Shown piece after piece: positions 35,720-44,616 of a stretch of DNA of 64,000 nt. Source of the stretch: Sphingobacterium tenebrionis (GTDB taxonomy: Bacteria; Bacteroidota; Bacteroidia; Sphingobacteriales; Sphingobacteriaceae); assembly GCF_037126265.1 (NCBI RefSeq), contig NZ_JAYLLN010000020.1:1-64000 (forward strand), given 5' to 3'. Below the pieces are notes generated by a model, which saw only the letters and a program-made list of their open reading frames with translations, was not told where the DNA came from and ran no database searches. The position numbers were made by a program, and so were the translations under genes. Positions within the stretch are counted from its first letter, which is position 1. Each line of letters begins with the position of its first letter.

Positions 35720-36942
35720 TGTACAGAATAAATGATAATAAAATAAAACACTCTCCGAGAGCATTAAAGTTTTGGGAATGCTGTCTTGCCGTATTCTACG
35801 AGAATTTAAGTTCCTTTAAAAATGGACAGACAACAACGGAACAAGAAACAGTTGTAAACATAAATGAGTTAATTGAAGATAAAGACCACTCGTCCATTTA
35901 TTTAGATAAAGCTTATGATTATTATCTACGAGCCAATAAATATCATTGGTCAAGTTATGAAGTAGAAGATAAAGAAGAATACAAAAAGAAACTGTTTCAA
36001 AGAAAAGTACGACCATTCAAAGGGAAAAACAAATCATCGTTTGTCCTAAAACAACAAATTAGTGTTAATGATAGTGAGTGTATTAGTTCGCCCACAATAG
36101 CTATTGCAAATACTAAAGTTTCTGAATCTAATATGGTTCAAGGGTTAAGAAATATTCCAAATCTTGAGGGAAAAAGATTTGATACTTTGTATAAAATTTT
36201 CGAGCAAACTAAAGAAGAAAAGGCAGATATTCTTTTATTCCCTGAGTGTTTTGTTCCCATAGAATTACTGGATCGTATTACTTGGTATGCTGCCAATGAA
36301 CAGAAACTGGTGATAACAGGTTTGGAGCATGTAACGATAGACAATGTTTCTTTTAATTTCATTGTAACTATTCTTCCATTTGTAAAGGATGGCATTAAAG
36401 ATGCAGTGGTTGTATACCGATTGAAAAATCATTATACTCATGGTGAAAAGTTAATGATTCATACCAATCATTTTAAAGTTCCTAAACCGACTCAATACAT
36501 ATATGATCTTTTTATCTGGAAAGGTATTTACTTTAGTCCATATTATTGTTTTGAACTGGCGGATGTAAAGCATAGGAGTCTTTTTAAGGGAAAAGTTGAT
36601 TTGCTGATTGCTTCTGAATACAATCGAGATACCAATTATTTCTCCAACATTGTAGAATCTATCTCAAGAGATCTTCATGTCTATTTTGCTCAAGTAAATA
36701 CCAGCCAATTTGGCGATTCTAGGATTACACAGCCTTCTAGAACTGAAATCAAAGATATTTTGAAACTAAAGGGAGGAGAAAATGATACCATCTTGGTCGG
36801 GAAAATTGATTTGGGAAAACTAAGGGAATTCCAACGCCAATTATATATCAGTACTAAAGATGACAAATCTTTTAAGCCTCTTCCTCCCGATTTTAAACTA
36901 CAAGATGTACTTAAAAGAATAAATAATAATTCTGTTTTGTAA
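35719..36942 (+). CDS. Nitrilase-fold (carbon-nitrogen hydrolase) partner of the RT
   Basis: 407 residues. After about 130 residues of unassigned, helical N-terminal region comes a carbon-nitrogen hydrolase fold with a complete triad: E176 in LLFPECF, K236 in YRLKNHY and C277 in SPYYCFELAD. Family members hydrolyse C-N bonds of nitriles, amides or related substrates. In DRT1-type defence systems the equivalent domain is fused to the RT; here it is a separate cistron starting at the RT stop (one-base overlap). Its substrate in defence is not known to me. Confidence 0.8.
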   Translation: MYRINDNKIKHSPRALKFWECCLAVFYENLSSFKNGQTTTEQETVVNINELIEDKDHSSIYLDKAYDYYLRANKYHWSSYEVEDKEEYKKKLFQRKVRPFKGKNKSSFVLKQQISVNDSECISSPTIAIANTKVSESNMVQGLRNIPNLEGKRFDTLYKIFEQTKEEKADILLFPECFVPIELLDRITWYAANEQKLVITGLEHVTIDNVSFNFIVTILPFVKDGIKDAVVVYRLKNHYTHGEKLMIHTNHFKVPKPTQYIYDLFIWKGIYFSPYYCFELADVKHRSLFKGKVDLLIASEYNRDTNYFSNIVESISRDLHVYFAQVNTSQFGDSRITQPSRTEIKDILKLKGGENDTILVGKIDLGKLREFQRQLYISTKDDKSFKPLPPDFKLQDVLKRINNNSVL

Positions 36943-36951
36943 AAAAGAATA

Positions 36952-38322
36952 GTGATTAATATTTTGAAAGAGAAACAACTATACACCAAATACAATCTCC
37001 TACTTCCTTCGGCTTTCGACGGAGGTTATTTGGTTATTGCTCTTTATGAAAAAATCAAAAACCGTGAAATTGAAGAATACTTCACACAAAAAGAGATCAA
37101 TGAAATCCTAACGGATATAAAAACGGAGTTTAATCTTGATTCCGTTCGTCCTTGGAATAACATTAAAGACAATCTTTTCCATTACTTCCTGCGAAGTCAT
37201 CCCGATGAGCCGTGGAAATATTATCTGACAGACTACGCTAAAAATGTAGTAGATTTAATGGTAAGCAAACTAGAAAATCCATACAAAAATCATCCACTCA
37301 AAAAAAGTGTTCAGGATTCATTTACCATACGACATGGTGAGATCAAGATCATTGAAAAGTTTGAGCGAAAATTTGGGAGAATATTTATACAAGGCTCAAA
37401 GAAAATCATCACGGATCATTTAGAGGCGTTGGAAGATGAATTGCGTGAGGCATATAAAGAATTAAATGATATTCTCCGAAAAGAAGATGAACAAAGTGCA
37501 ACTTCTTTAGTACGAGAGTTTACTGTTGTTTTTAGAAAGTTCGGAGAAAGAGCAGAAGATATTACGGAAGCTATTATTTCCAAAGACCAATTTCTTGGTA
37601 ATTTACTAAATGTTGTGGATCATTTTTACAGAAAAATGGAAGACGATGGGAAATTTGATAGAGACAATGTACAAAAAAGTAAAAGTGATTGGGAAAAAGC
37701 ACAGGAAATATATACAGATATCAGAGAGTTTTTCAATTCGGTAGACCGTAAAGTTTACATTATCCGTAGACAAATTAATCACGCAAGTGAAAAATTGACG
37801 GAGTTGCAGGAGCAATTTTCAACACGAGCATTTTTTAGATTACTAATAAAAAAGCTACATCGAACAGTTTTAGAAAGTTCTCAATACACTGCTGATGGTA
37901 TCAAGTTTAGTAACAATTTTCCGCTAAAGCAAGTGGTATATGAACCTGTCCGAATCTTGTACCCAAGATATTACGAGTTTGAACTTCCAAAACCTAACAT
38001 CATTGTAAATGTGGAGGTTGATGAAACCTATGAACGTAATGAAAAGCATAAAATAGCAAAAGAAATTAACCGTCAGCAAATTATCAATCAATGGGTTGAT
38101 AAAGCCAAAGATATTCTGGAAAGCAAAAGGCAATTGCATATAGATGAACTTATGAATAGTATCGTTGATGAAGAAAAAGATTTGTCTATTGCTTATCAGG
38201 TAGCATCTCGTTTAACAGCTTATTCTTCAGAGAATAACGATGTATTTATTGATGTAGAACAAAAAATCATTTCCTTGTCACAACAAAAAATATCCCTATG
38301 GAAAACGAAAATTATGAAATAA
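36952..38322 (+). CDS. JetA/MksF-like kleisin subunit
   Basis: 456 residues from a GTG start (36952; MINILKEK), 9 nt after the nitrilase stop. Helix-rich throughout with an N-terminal winged-helix-like domain (about residues 20-110), a long central coiled region (about 150-290) and a C-terminal winged-helix-like end. Its length and place, followed by a KITE-size protein, an SMC ATPase and a TOPRIM protein, fit the kleisin position (JetA, MksF) of MksBEFG/Wadjet loci. The sequence itself is too divergent for a firm match by eye. Confidence 0.7.
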   Translation: MINILKEKQLYTKYNLLLPSAFDGGYLVIALYEKIKNREIEEYFTQKEINEILTDIKTEFNLDSVRPWNNIKDNLFHYFLRSHPDEPWKYYLTDYAKNVVDLMVSKLENPYKNHPLKKSVQDSFTIRHGEIKIIEKFERKFGRIFIQGSKKIITDHLEALEDELREAYKELNDILRKEDEQSATSLVREFTVVFRKFGERAEDITEAIISKDQFLGNLLNVVDHFYRKMEDDGKFDRDNVQKSKSDWEKAQEIYTDIREFFNSVDRKVYIIRRQINHASEKLTELQEQFSTRAFFRLLIKKLHRTVLESSQYTADGIKFSNNFPLKQVVYEPVRILYPRYYEFELPKPNIIVNVEVDETYERNEKHKIAKEINRQQIINQWVDKAKDILESKRQLHIDELMNSIVDEEKDLSIAYQVASRLTAYSSENNDVFIDVEQKIISLSQQKISLWKTKIMK

Positions 38323-38972
38323 GCGATTATTCTTTTCTCACAGAGGAGAGTGTTGAAAAGCATTTTGCTGACATCAATATTCTGTTGTTGTCTGGCAAGC
38401 ATATTGACCACAAGTTTTACGCAGAGTATACTGTACTGGAAAGCTATGAATCACAGTGGAGAAATTTTTACAGTAACTTATACAGGCTTAATCTTGTTAC
38501 TGACATCTCTGATAGCAGTAGATATTATTATCTTGATTTCACAGAAAACGGAAAAGGAAAATTAAGCGGTACAAACCGTAATAAAGAGCTTTCTGAATTA
38601 CAAACACTTATTGGTTTGACACTTTTGGATATGTATTACCAAAAGTATTTTGACGAGGAAAAGATTATTCGCTGGAACGACATAAAAACACAAATACTGG
38701 AGAGTGACCATCAAGAAGCATACAAAAGGATTTTATTCAATGACATAAGGGATTCTTATGATGAAAAAGAATGGAATACAGTAGAAAACAAATTTGGCAA
38801 AACGATAGACAGCTTTGATAAATTAGGCTGGGTAGAAAAGCAATCAGGGAGGAATGAAGAATTAGTCTTTGAAATAAGACCTGCTATTCACCGTTTAACC
38901 AAATTGTATCAGGAGGAGCTTCAGAATTTTGAGTCATTTAGCCAACAACTTAAAAATGATGAAGTGCTATGA
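38298..38972 (+). CDS. JetB/MksE-like KITE subunit
   Basis: 224 residues, rich in winged-helix-like segments, with the acidic start ENENYEISDYSFLTEE. It overlaps the kleisin gene by 25 nt and the SMC gene by 4 nt (ATGA), so the three are translationally coupled. Size and gene order fit the KITE subunit (JetB, MksE) that bridges kleisin and SMC. Identified mainly by context. Confidence 0.65.
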   Translation: MENENYEISDYSFLTEESVEKHFADINILLLSGKHIDHKFYAEYTVLESYESQWRNFYSNLYRLNLVTDISDSSRYYYLDFTENGKGKLSGTNRNKELSELQTLIGLTLLDMYYQKYFDEEKIIRWNDIKTQILESDHQEAYKRILFNDIRDSYDEKEWNTVENKFGKTIDSFDKLGWVEKQSGRNEELVFEIRPAIHRLTKLYQEELQNFESFSQQLKNDEVL

Positions 38973-41900
38973 GTTATCCAAGAATTTTCTCCCTATCTAC
39001 CGTCGGTATTCTGAAACACTATATACACGACTACCTCTTTCATCCAACAAGAACAGATTTTGTTGGTGCAAACGGTGTCGGAAAATCCATTATTGCTGAT
39101 TTACTCCAAATGATTTTTGTCTATGATAAAGACCATATCAAATTCGGTACTGATGGGGTAAAGAAAGAAGAACGACAAATCAATACCCTTCCCTATAAAA
39201 CAAAATGTGCCTACTGTTTCTTGAATATTGAGGTAAATACTGGTAAATTTATTACCATCGGAATACAGATAAATAACCAGAAGGGAAAACGTATCATTCC
39301 TTTTGTAATTACAAAACAAGCAGATATAAGCCTGAAAATAAATGAACTGGCTCTTGAAAAAGAAGAGCTTATTTTCGCCAAAGATTTATTAAAGGAAAAG
39401 GAAGCTGGAGAGAAAGAAATAGTGGACATACAGGATTTGGCAACATTTCTTTACGAAAAGCAAGGACTTCGGCTTAACTTCTTTAGTAATAATGAAAGTG
39501 TCAATACCTACTATAAATTCCTTTTCGATAAAAACATACTCCCTCTAAATCTCAGCCAGGATAAAAATCTAAAAGCCTTTGCTAAGGTCATACAGTCATT
39601 TTCAAAAGCCAAGACACTAAATTTAAGTGGCAATCAGGCTTCCAAAAACTTAAAAGAATTTCTCTTTGAAGAATCCGATGAAGATATTCTTGCCAACTTT
39701 CAAAAAGAGCAATCCGAGCTGGAAAAGATATTGAGAGAATATGAAAGTCTGAATAAAGACATTCAAAATCTATCTAACAAGCAAAAAAGATTAACAAACT
39801 TACGGGAGTTGGAGCAATCCCATAAAGCAAAATTCAAATCACTTAAAGAAGCGGAATTACAAAACGTCCATATAGAATTAAAACAATTGCAGGATAGAGA
39901 ATTGGAAGGAAAAACACAGATAACGACCCAAGAAACTGAATTTACTGAACTAAAAACGGCTATCGAAAATCTTCCAGTAGAAGAAGCAATAATAAAAAAG
40001 AGTTACGAGGAATCGGATGAAAATTTTAATATGTTCAACCGTTATCAAGACTTATCTAACAGCATAGAAAAGTTGGGTAAAGAAGTCGATGAACTTAAAA
40101 TGTTTATTCTTCCTGAAGTAGATGATAGCTGGAAGAATGAGATACAAAGAATTGATATTTTAAGTAGAAACAATGAGGGTATTAAAAAAGAAATCACTTT
40201 TGCAAAACCTTATCTGGAAAAGTACAAAACACTTCAAAAAGTCATCCAAACCCGAAAAGAACAATCGGAGATTTTGGATGAATTAAAATTATCCTTAAAA
40301 AATGATAAGTCAACCAAAGAAAATCTATTAGCATTATTGCAGGACAATGATGAAAATGGACTTTTACACTGGTATATTAAGAATCTACCCTCGTTAGATA
40401 ATGAACAGTTACAAACGGTTTTGTATTACGCGACCAAACCTATTTCTGAGATTTCTAATCCGAACAATTCATTTCAATATATCAATCCTGATGAGTTGAT
40501 TAATAATTTTAATACAATCCCATCTAAAGAAGGTTTTTGGTTAAAACTGGGGGCATTAAACCAATTTATACAATTTAATCCAGATGCAACGCTATTGGGA
40601 AACAGAACAAACCTGGAACAATCTGTACAACAGTTAATTCAAAAATTGAACACCGAAAACAGCTCCATAAATACCAAACTGGAAGCATTGGAGAACATTG
40701 TAGATGGAAAGCCTTACGATGTAAGTCTATTTGACTATTTCTTTGATGTCTCTATTGCTGTTTTTAGCAATATTGAAAAATTAAAAAATGCTGTAGCCTG
40801 CATTTTTCAGATTGATGAAAAGACCTCTCAATTGCAATCACAAAAGAAAAGAGAAGAAGAAGAACTATTGCAAATTAAAAATAAGTTTAAGGTTGAATAT
40901 GATGAGCCGGAAATCGTAAAAAAGGAGTTGTTGAAGTTTCGTAAAGAATGGAGCGATAAGAAAGATAAGTTTTATGAAGAAAAAGGAGCTATACAAACCA
41001 AGTTCAAATCGCTGGAAAGTAAAATAAAAGATGATAGGCAAGACTTGCTGATGATTATTAGTAATCTGACTAAGAAGCAAACAGCATTCACTACGCTCAA
41101 AAATACTTATTACCAACATTTCCAAGAGAACATAACAGACTTTCCTTTAACACCTAGAAATACTGAGGAATTGGAGCAAACCTATAATGGGCTATGGGAA
41201 GAATATAAAACAGCATTTATTGGTATTTCGAATTCATTTGAAGAAACGAGTGATGAGAAGAATCCGGCCGTACAATTAACGATTAAAGACCAGGATTTTT
41301 CATTCAGGGTTTTGGAAGATGCATTATTGGGCAACAAAATCAAATCTACTGATGATATCACTACTGCTTTAGACGAAGCTAATCAAACCCGAACAACCAT
41401 AGCCAATGGTATCAGGGATAATATGATTAAGATATTTAGTAAAACTACTGAACGATATGAAAAATATGATGACCAGGTAAAAAGAATAAACGCATTCTTT
41501 GTTGATCGAAAGATTAGTAATAAGTTTAATTTCAAACTTGAATTTGATGGGAATAAAGAAATAAAGATTGATTATATCAAGCAGATAGCTTACGAGGTTA
41601 GGAATACAGCGACAAAAGGAGAATTACAGTTTGGACAATCTATAGTAGATTTCATAGAAGATTTTTTTAGGAAACAAGCAAAAATCAAAAACAATGTTCC
41701 GATTGATAAATTACTAAACCCCAAAACTTACTTTGAACTTTCAGCTAAGCTCACGGATCAGTTTGGAACAGAAGTTCCCGGAAGTACAGGAGAAACTTAT
41801 TCAGCAATCGCATTATTAGGGATCGCAAGGCTGTCTGCCGTACAAAAAGAAAAACGTAATGGTTTAAGGTTTATTATTTTGGAAGAATTAGGAAGTTTGG

Positions 41901-42139
41901 ATAATACCAATTTTAATACCTTTCCTGCTATAGCAGAAGAATTCCAATATCAGATAATAACAATGGCTCCTCATACATTCAATATCGGATTGTCTGATGA
42001 ATGGTATGCCCATCATTTGATTAAAGGAAAAGAGGATGATAATATCAACTATTGCCCTTCAGTTTCCTATTTTAAAACAAAAGACAACAACGAAGATTTG
42101 AATATCTATATAAACAGAATAGAAAATGAACTGGATTGA
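38969..42139 (+). CDS. JetC/MksB-like SMC ATPase
   Basis: 1056 residues. An ABC head at both ends with the Walker A FVGANGVGKS (K39), a signature segment GSTGE at about 938-942 followed by TYSAIALLGIARL, and Walker B FIILEELGSLD (E972/E973). Between them are two long coiled-coil stretches (about 230-330 and 640-740, with heptad-like EQSELEKILREYE) either side of a hinge. This is the SMC layout, of MukB/MksB/JetC type. The signature is GSTGE rather than the usual LSGG(Q/E). In Wadjet, the SMC-kleisin-KITE complex extrudes DNA loops using ATP. Confidence 0.85.
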   Translation: MSYPRIFSLSTVGILKHYIHDYLFHPTRTDFVGANGVGKSIIADLLQMIFVYDKDHIKFGTDGVKKEERQINTLPYKTKCAYCFLNIEVNTGKFITIGIQINNQKGKRIIPFVITKQADISLKINELALEKEELIFAKDLLKEKEAGEKEIVDIQDLATFLYEKQGLRLNFFSNNESVNTYYKFLFDKNILPLNLSQDKNLKAFAKVIQSFSKAKTLNLSGNQASKNLKEFLFEESDEDILANFQKEQSELEKILREYESLNKDIQNLSNKQKRLTNLRELEQSHKAKFKSLKEAELQNVHIELKQLQDRELEGKTQITTQETEFTELKTAIENLPVEEAIIKKSYEESDENFNMFNRYQDLSNSIEKLGKEVDELKMFILPEVDDSWKNEIQRIDILSRNNEGIKKEITFAKPYLEKYKTLQKVIQTRKEQSEILDELKLSLKNDKSTKENLLALLQDNDENGLLHWYIKNLPSLDNEQLQTVLYYATKPISEISNPNNSFQYINPDELINNFNTIPSKEGFWLKLGALNQFIQFNPDATLLGNRTNLEQSVQQLIQKLNTENSSINTKLEALENIVDGKPYDVSLFDYFFDVSIAVFSNIEKLKNAVACIFQIDEKTSQLQSQKKREEEELLQIKNKFKVEYDEPEIVKKELLKFRKEWSDKKDKFYEEKGAIQTKFKSLESKIKDDRQDLLMIISNLTKKQTAFTTLKNTYYQHFQENITDFPLTPRNTEELEQTYNGLWEEYKTAFIGISNSFEETSDEKNPAVQLTIKDQDFSFRVLEDALLGNKIKSTDDITTALDEANQTRTTIANGIRDNMIKIFSKTTERYEKYDDQVKRINAFFVDRKISNKFNFKLEFDGNKEIKIDYIKQIAYEVRNTATKGELQFGQSIVDFIEDFFRKQAKIKNNVPIDKLLNPKTYFELSAKLTDQFGTEVPGSTGETYSAIALLGIARLSAVQKEKRNGLRFIILEELGSLDNTNFNTFPAIAEEFQYQIITMAPHTFNIGLSDEWYAHHLIKGKEDDNINYCPSVSYFKTKDNNEDLNIYINRIENELD

Positions 42140-43043
42140 GTTAAGAGCATTAAATAATCTATATATAAATGGCGAGGTAAAGCTAAATGATACTCTAGCG
42201 AAAAGTGGTGAAATCAATTACCTTATTAATTCTCTCCGAATACTTGACAGAACGCACGATAAACTTTTCGTTTTAGAGGGTTTTGCAGAGCTGTATGAAA
42301 AAGAATATTTGGAGAAATTTAATCGCTATGAAGCTTTTTTATTAAGTAATGTATTATTAAAACCTCAGCTTCGATTTGAAGAATCTGATATTCAGATCCT
42401 AATAGGGATAAAAGAGGATATGGACAATGGAAACTTAGAGCCATTGCGGGAACAGATTATAAAAAATGAAGCAACCGTCAGAATTGTATCTCTTATGTTT
42501 TTCAAGAATGAGAAGTATCTATTAGGCAAAGAGGCTTTGATCAATGCTGTTAAATTACTTTTGGATATTGATGAATTAGCTGATGATAAGGATCTACAAT
42601 ATAAATATGTACTCGAATGTAAAGATACCACTTGCATCGTACTTTGTGAAAATATTGATTTTTTAAAGCGTCCTACATTGGCTCGGGCTAATAACATAGA
42701 ATTATGGTATGCTGGAGGTAAGAATGTAAATAAATTGGATTTTTCTGACACAAGAGGACTACCTATTTATTATTCCTGTGACTGGGACTATGATGGTTTG
42801 TTCATCATTTATCCTTTGGTAAAAGAAAAAATACCAAATATTCAACTTCTTACACCAAATGGTACTCCAAAAGATATAGTGGAAACAGAACATAATAGTA
42901 AATGGGAGAACATCAAGGATAGAAATATAGAGTATCTATTGACTGCTAACCAATCGGATATTATGAAAAAGTTAATAGAGTTCAATCAATGGATAATTGA
43001 AGAGTCTAATGATTTATTGAACATGATGAAAATAGAAAATTAG
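42126..43043 (+). CDS. JetD/MksG-like TOPRIM nuclease subunit
   Basis: 305 residues, overlapping the SMC gene by 14 nt. The C-terminal half has TOPRIM hallmarks: acidic E175 in VLCENIDFL and the D-x-D site D219-W-D221 in CDWDYDGLFI. In Wadjet the TOPRIM subunit (JetD, MksG) cuts the circular DNA that the SMC complex has reeled in. Canonical JetD is longer (around 400 residues), so this is a compact form with a shorter N-terminal region. It is the last gene of the operon; no strong terminator follows. Confidence 0.75.
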   Translation: MNWIELRALNNLYINGEVKLNDTLAKSGEINYLINSLRILDRTHDKLFVLEGFAELYEKEYLEKFNRYEAFLLSNVLLKPQLRFEESDIQILIGIKEDMDNGNLEPLREQIIKNEATVRIVSLMFFKNEKYLLGKEALINAVKLLLDIDELADDKDLQYKYVLECKDTTCIVLCENIDFLKRPTLARANNIELWYAGGKNVNKLDFSDTRGLPIYYSCDWDYDGLFIIYPLVKEKIPNIQLLTPNGTPKDIVETEHNSKWENIKDRNIEYLLTANQSDIMKKLIEFNQWIIEESNDLLNMMKIEN

Positions 43044-43109
43044 CTCCTTTCTATAGTATCCAAAAACGTCAAAAAGGGTATTAAGTGTTCGATTGTAATC
43101 TAGGTTAGC

Positions 43110-44127
43110 CCGCTGAAGCAACAAAGCCCGACGATAGTTGGGCTTTGTTTATTTATAGCCTTTCCATCAAAGCAATAATCTTCCAATGTTTTCTTATGCC
43201 AATTTTATGTAAGCAAAAATGTTTATATTTCTATTATGAATAGGCAATTTGAGAAGTACCAAGGGATCCATCCAGGGATTGTACTTGATAGAGAATTAAA
43301 AAAACGTTCTATCAAACAACGTCCTTTTGCTTTGTCTTTAGAAGAACATCCCCAAACATTTAACGCTATTACTAAAGGTAAAAGAGGAATTAGCACTGCA
43401 TTAGCATTGAAGATTGAAAGAGAACTTGGATTGGAAGAAGGTACTTTAGTGATATTGCAAGCCTATTATGATATCAAAAAAATCAAAGAAAAAGAAATCA
43501 AAAGGACTCCTAATCTACATATCCTGAGTAAAGGATTGTTTTGGGATACAGATATTCAACAGATTGATTGGAAACGACAATACAAAGCTGTTATTCAACG
43601 CGTTTTTGAGCGTGGAAACGAAAATGACAAAAACGAGATTATTCGCTTTTATGGTACTGAAAAAGTAAATCAAGCTTTACAGGAATCCAATATCAGAAAT
43701 CCATATACTATATACAGTTTCAATAAAACAACTGACTAATCATGATGTACTATAATACCATCAATGATCTTTTAAAATATACATTGATTACGCTAATGGA
43801 GTCCTCTGTGTTTGAATCCTTTCGTTTGGTTGGCGGTACAGCATTAAGTCTTCAATTAGGACATCGTTTGTCTGTAGAGATATAATCAGAATGGCTACTA
43901 CCTAAGAAATCATTGCCATGAAAATTGATGTAGTACAGCGAATAGGTCGCAAGATAGATTTCTGGGATTTGCATGAATTACTACAGAAATACAACCTTTC
44001 TATCATGCTTTCTCTCCATCAACAGCGTTATCCCTATACACACGATGAAGAACTCATATTGAACAACCTCTCCAATTTTGAATTTGCCGATGATGATTTT
44101 GATCCAATCGGTTTAAGGTGTAAATAT
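43110..44127 (+). repeat. Direct repeat DR-R (right copy of TA-module duplication)
   Basis: Begins with CCGCTGAAG, the same bases as the tRNA-Ser 3' end, then the hairpin, antitoxin and toxin remnants of the left copy. The offset between copies is about 14.35 kb. The right copy has a deletion of about 208 nt inside the toxin gene. Confidence 0.85.
43236..43739 (+). CDS. Antitoxin, HigA/XRE-like with DUF6922-like C-domain (copy 2)
   Basis: 167 residues, the same length and architecture as the protein at 28881 and identical except for 14 residues. The helix-turn-helix (ITKGKRGIS…LKIERELGL) and the second domain are intact, so this antitoxin looks functional even though its partner toxin is broken. 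Two HigA-like antitoxins could both bind the same operator. Its promoter region is also duplicated (TATATTTC shortly before the ATG). Confidence 0.85.
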   Translation: MNRQFEKYQGIHPGIVLDRELKKRSIKQRPFALSLEEHPQTFNAITKGKRGISTALALKIERELGLEEGTLVILQAYYDIKKIKEKEIKRTPNLHILSKGLFWDTDIQQIDWKRQYKAVIQRVFERGNENDKNEIIRFYGTEKVNQALQESNIRNPYTIYSFNKTTD

Positions 44128-44136
44128 TATGCTTAA
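43742..44136 (+). pseudogene. AbiEii-type nucleotidyltransferase toxin remnant (copy 2)
   Basis: The frame starts as in copy 1 (MMYYNTINDLL, through GGTALSLQLGHRLSVE) but ends at TAA 43883. Relative to copy 1, about 208 nt are missing, so the catalytic D-x-D and the third Asp are gone and the frame is shifted. Homology resumes at 43886, where an in-frame TAA (43903-43905) is present, followed by an uninterrupted C-terminal stretch from 43906 to 44136. At the position of the copy 1 nonsense codon, this copy has CAG (43984-43986). Dead as a toxin, but its 3' half is free of lesions. Confidence 0.85.
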
Positions 44137-44293
44137 TACTTGGCGCATGAATCCAAATAAAATTTTAATCTAGATGGAAAGTTGTTGAGAGACATATGGA
44201 ATCTAGAACAATATATTAAACTGTTAATTCAAATATTGATGAAGGAGCTTTTTCTTTCCAAATACAGATTGCATTAAAGACTCCTATTGTTTT

Positions 44294-44488
44294 GGTTCGC
44301 TTCGCTGTAAAAGCATACTGAAAGTATATTAAAAGTAACTAAAATCTATGCTTTGCATACTTTCTAAATACTTTAAGCCTGCTTTAAACCTACTTTAAGC
44401 ACGATTCTAACCCCATTTCAAACATATTTTGAAGGCATAGCATAGAATGCAGGTCCAGAATATGGATAATTTCCGTTAAGATAACTTG
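44294..44488 (-). repeat. Inverted dispersed repeat, copy B
   Basis: The reverse complement of this stretch aligns with 3666-3860. Its translated part reads …LNGNYPYSGPAFYAMPSKYV then TGA, matching GYYPFSPSGFYDMSSKYV in copy A, followed by the same non-coding tail. As in copy A, an in-frame TAA lies shortly upstream. It occupies most of the 480-nt gap after the island; nothing else is seen in the gap. Confidence 0.6.
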
Positions 44489-44616
44489 CATCATCTTCAG
44501 GACTTTACATCGACCCAATTATTGGCGAAAATTAATTTTTCAAATTCTCTATTGAAGGGTTAAGACATCGTGTTTATTTTATTTAATTTTAAACAACATT
44601 CGAAGAATTTATTATC

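Noticed and set aside
28756..44136. Prophage or ICE
   Set aside because: No integrase, relaxase, structural, conjugation or transposase genes between the repeats.
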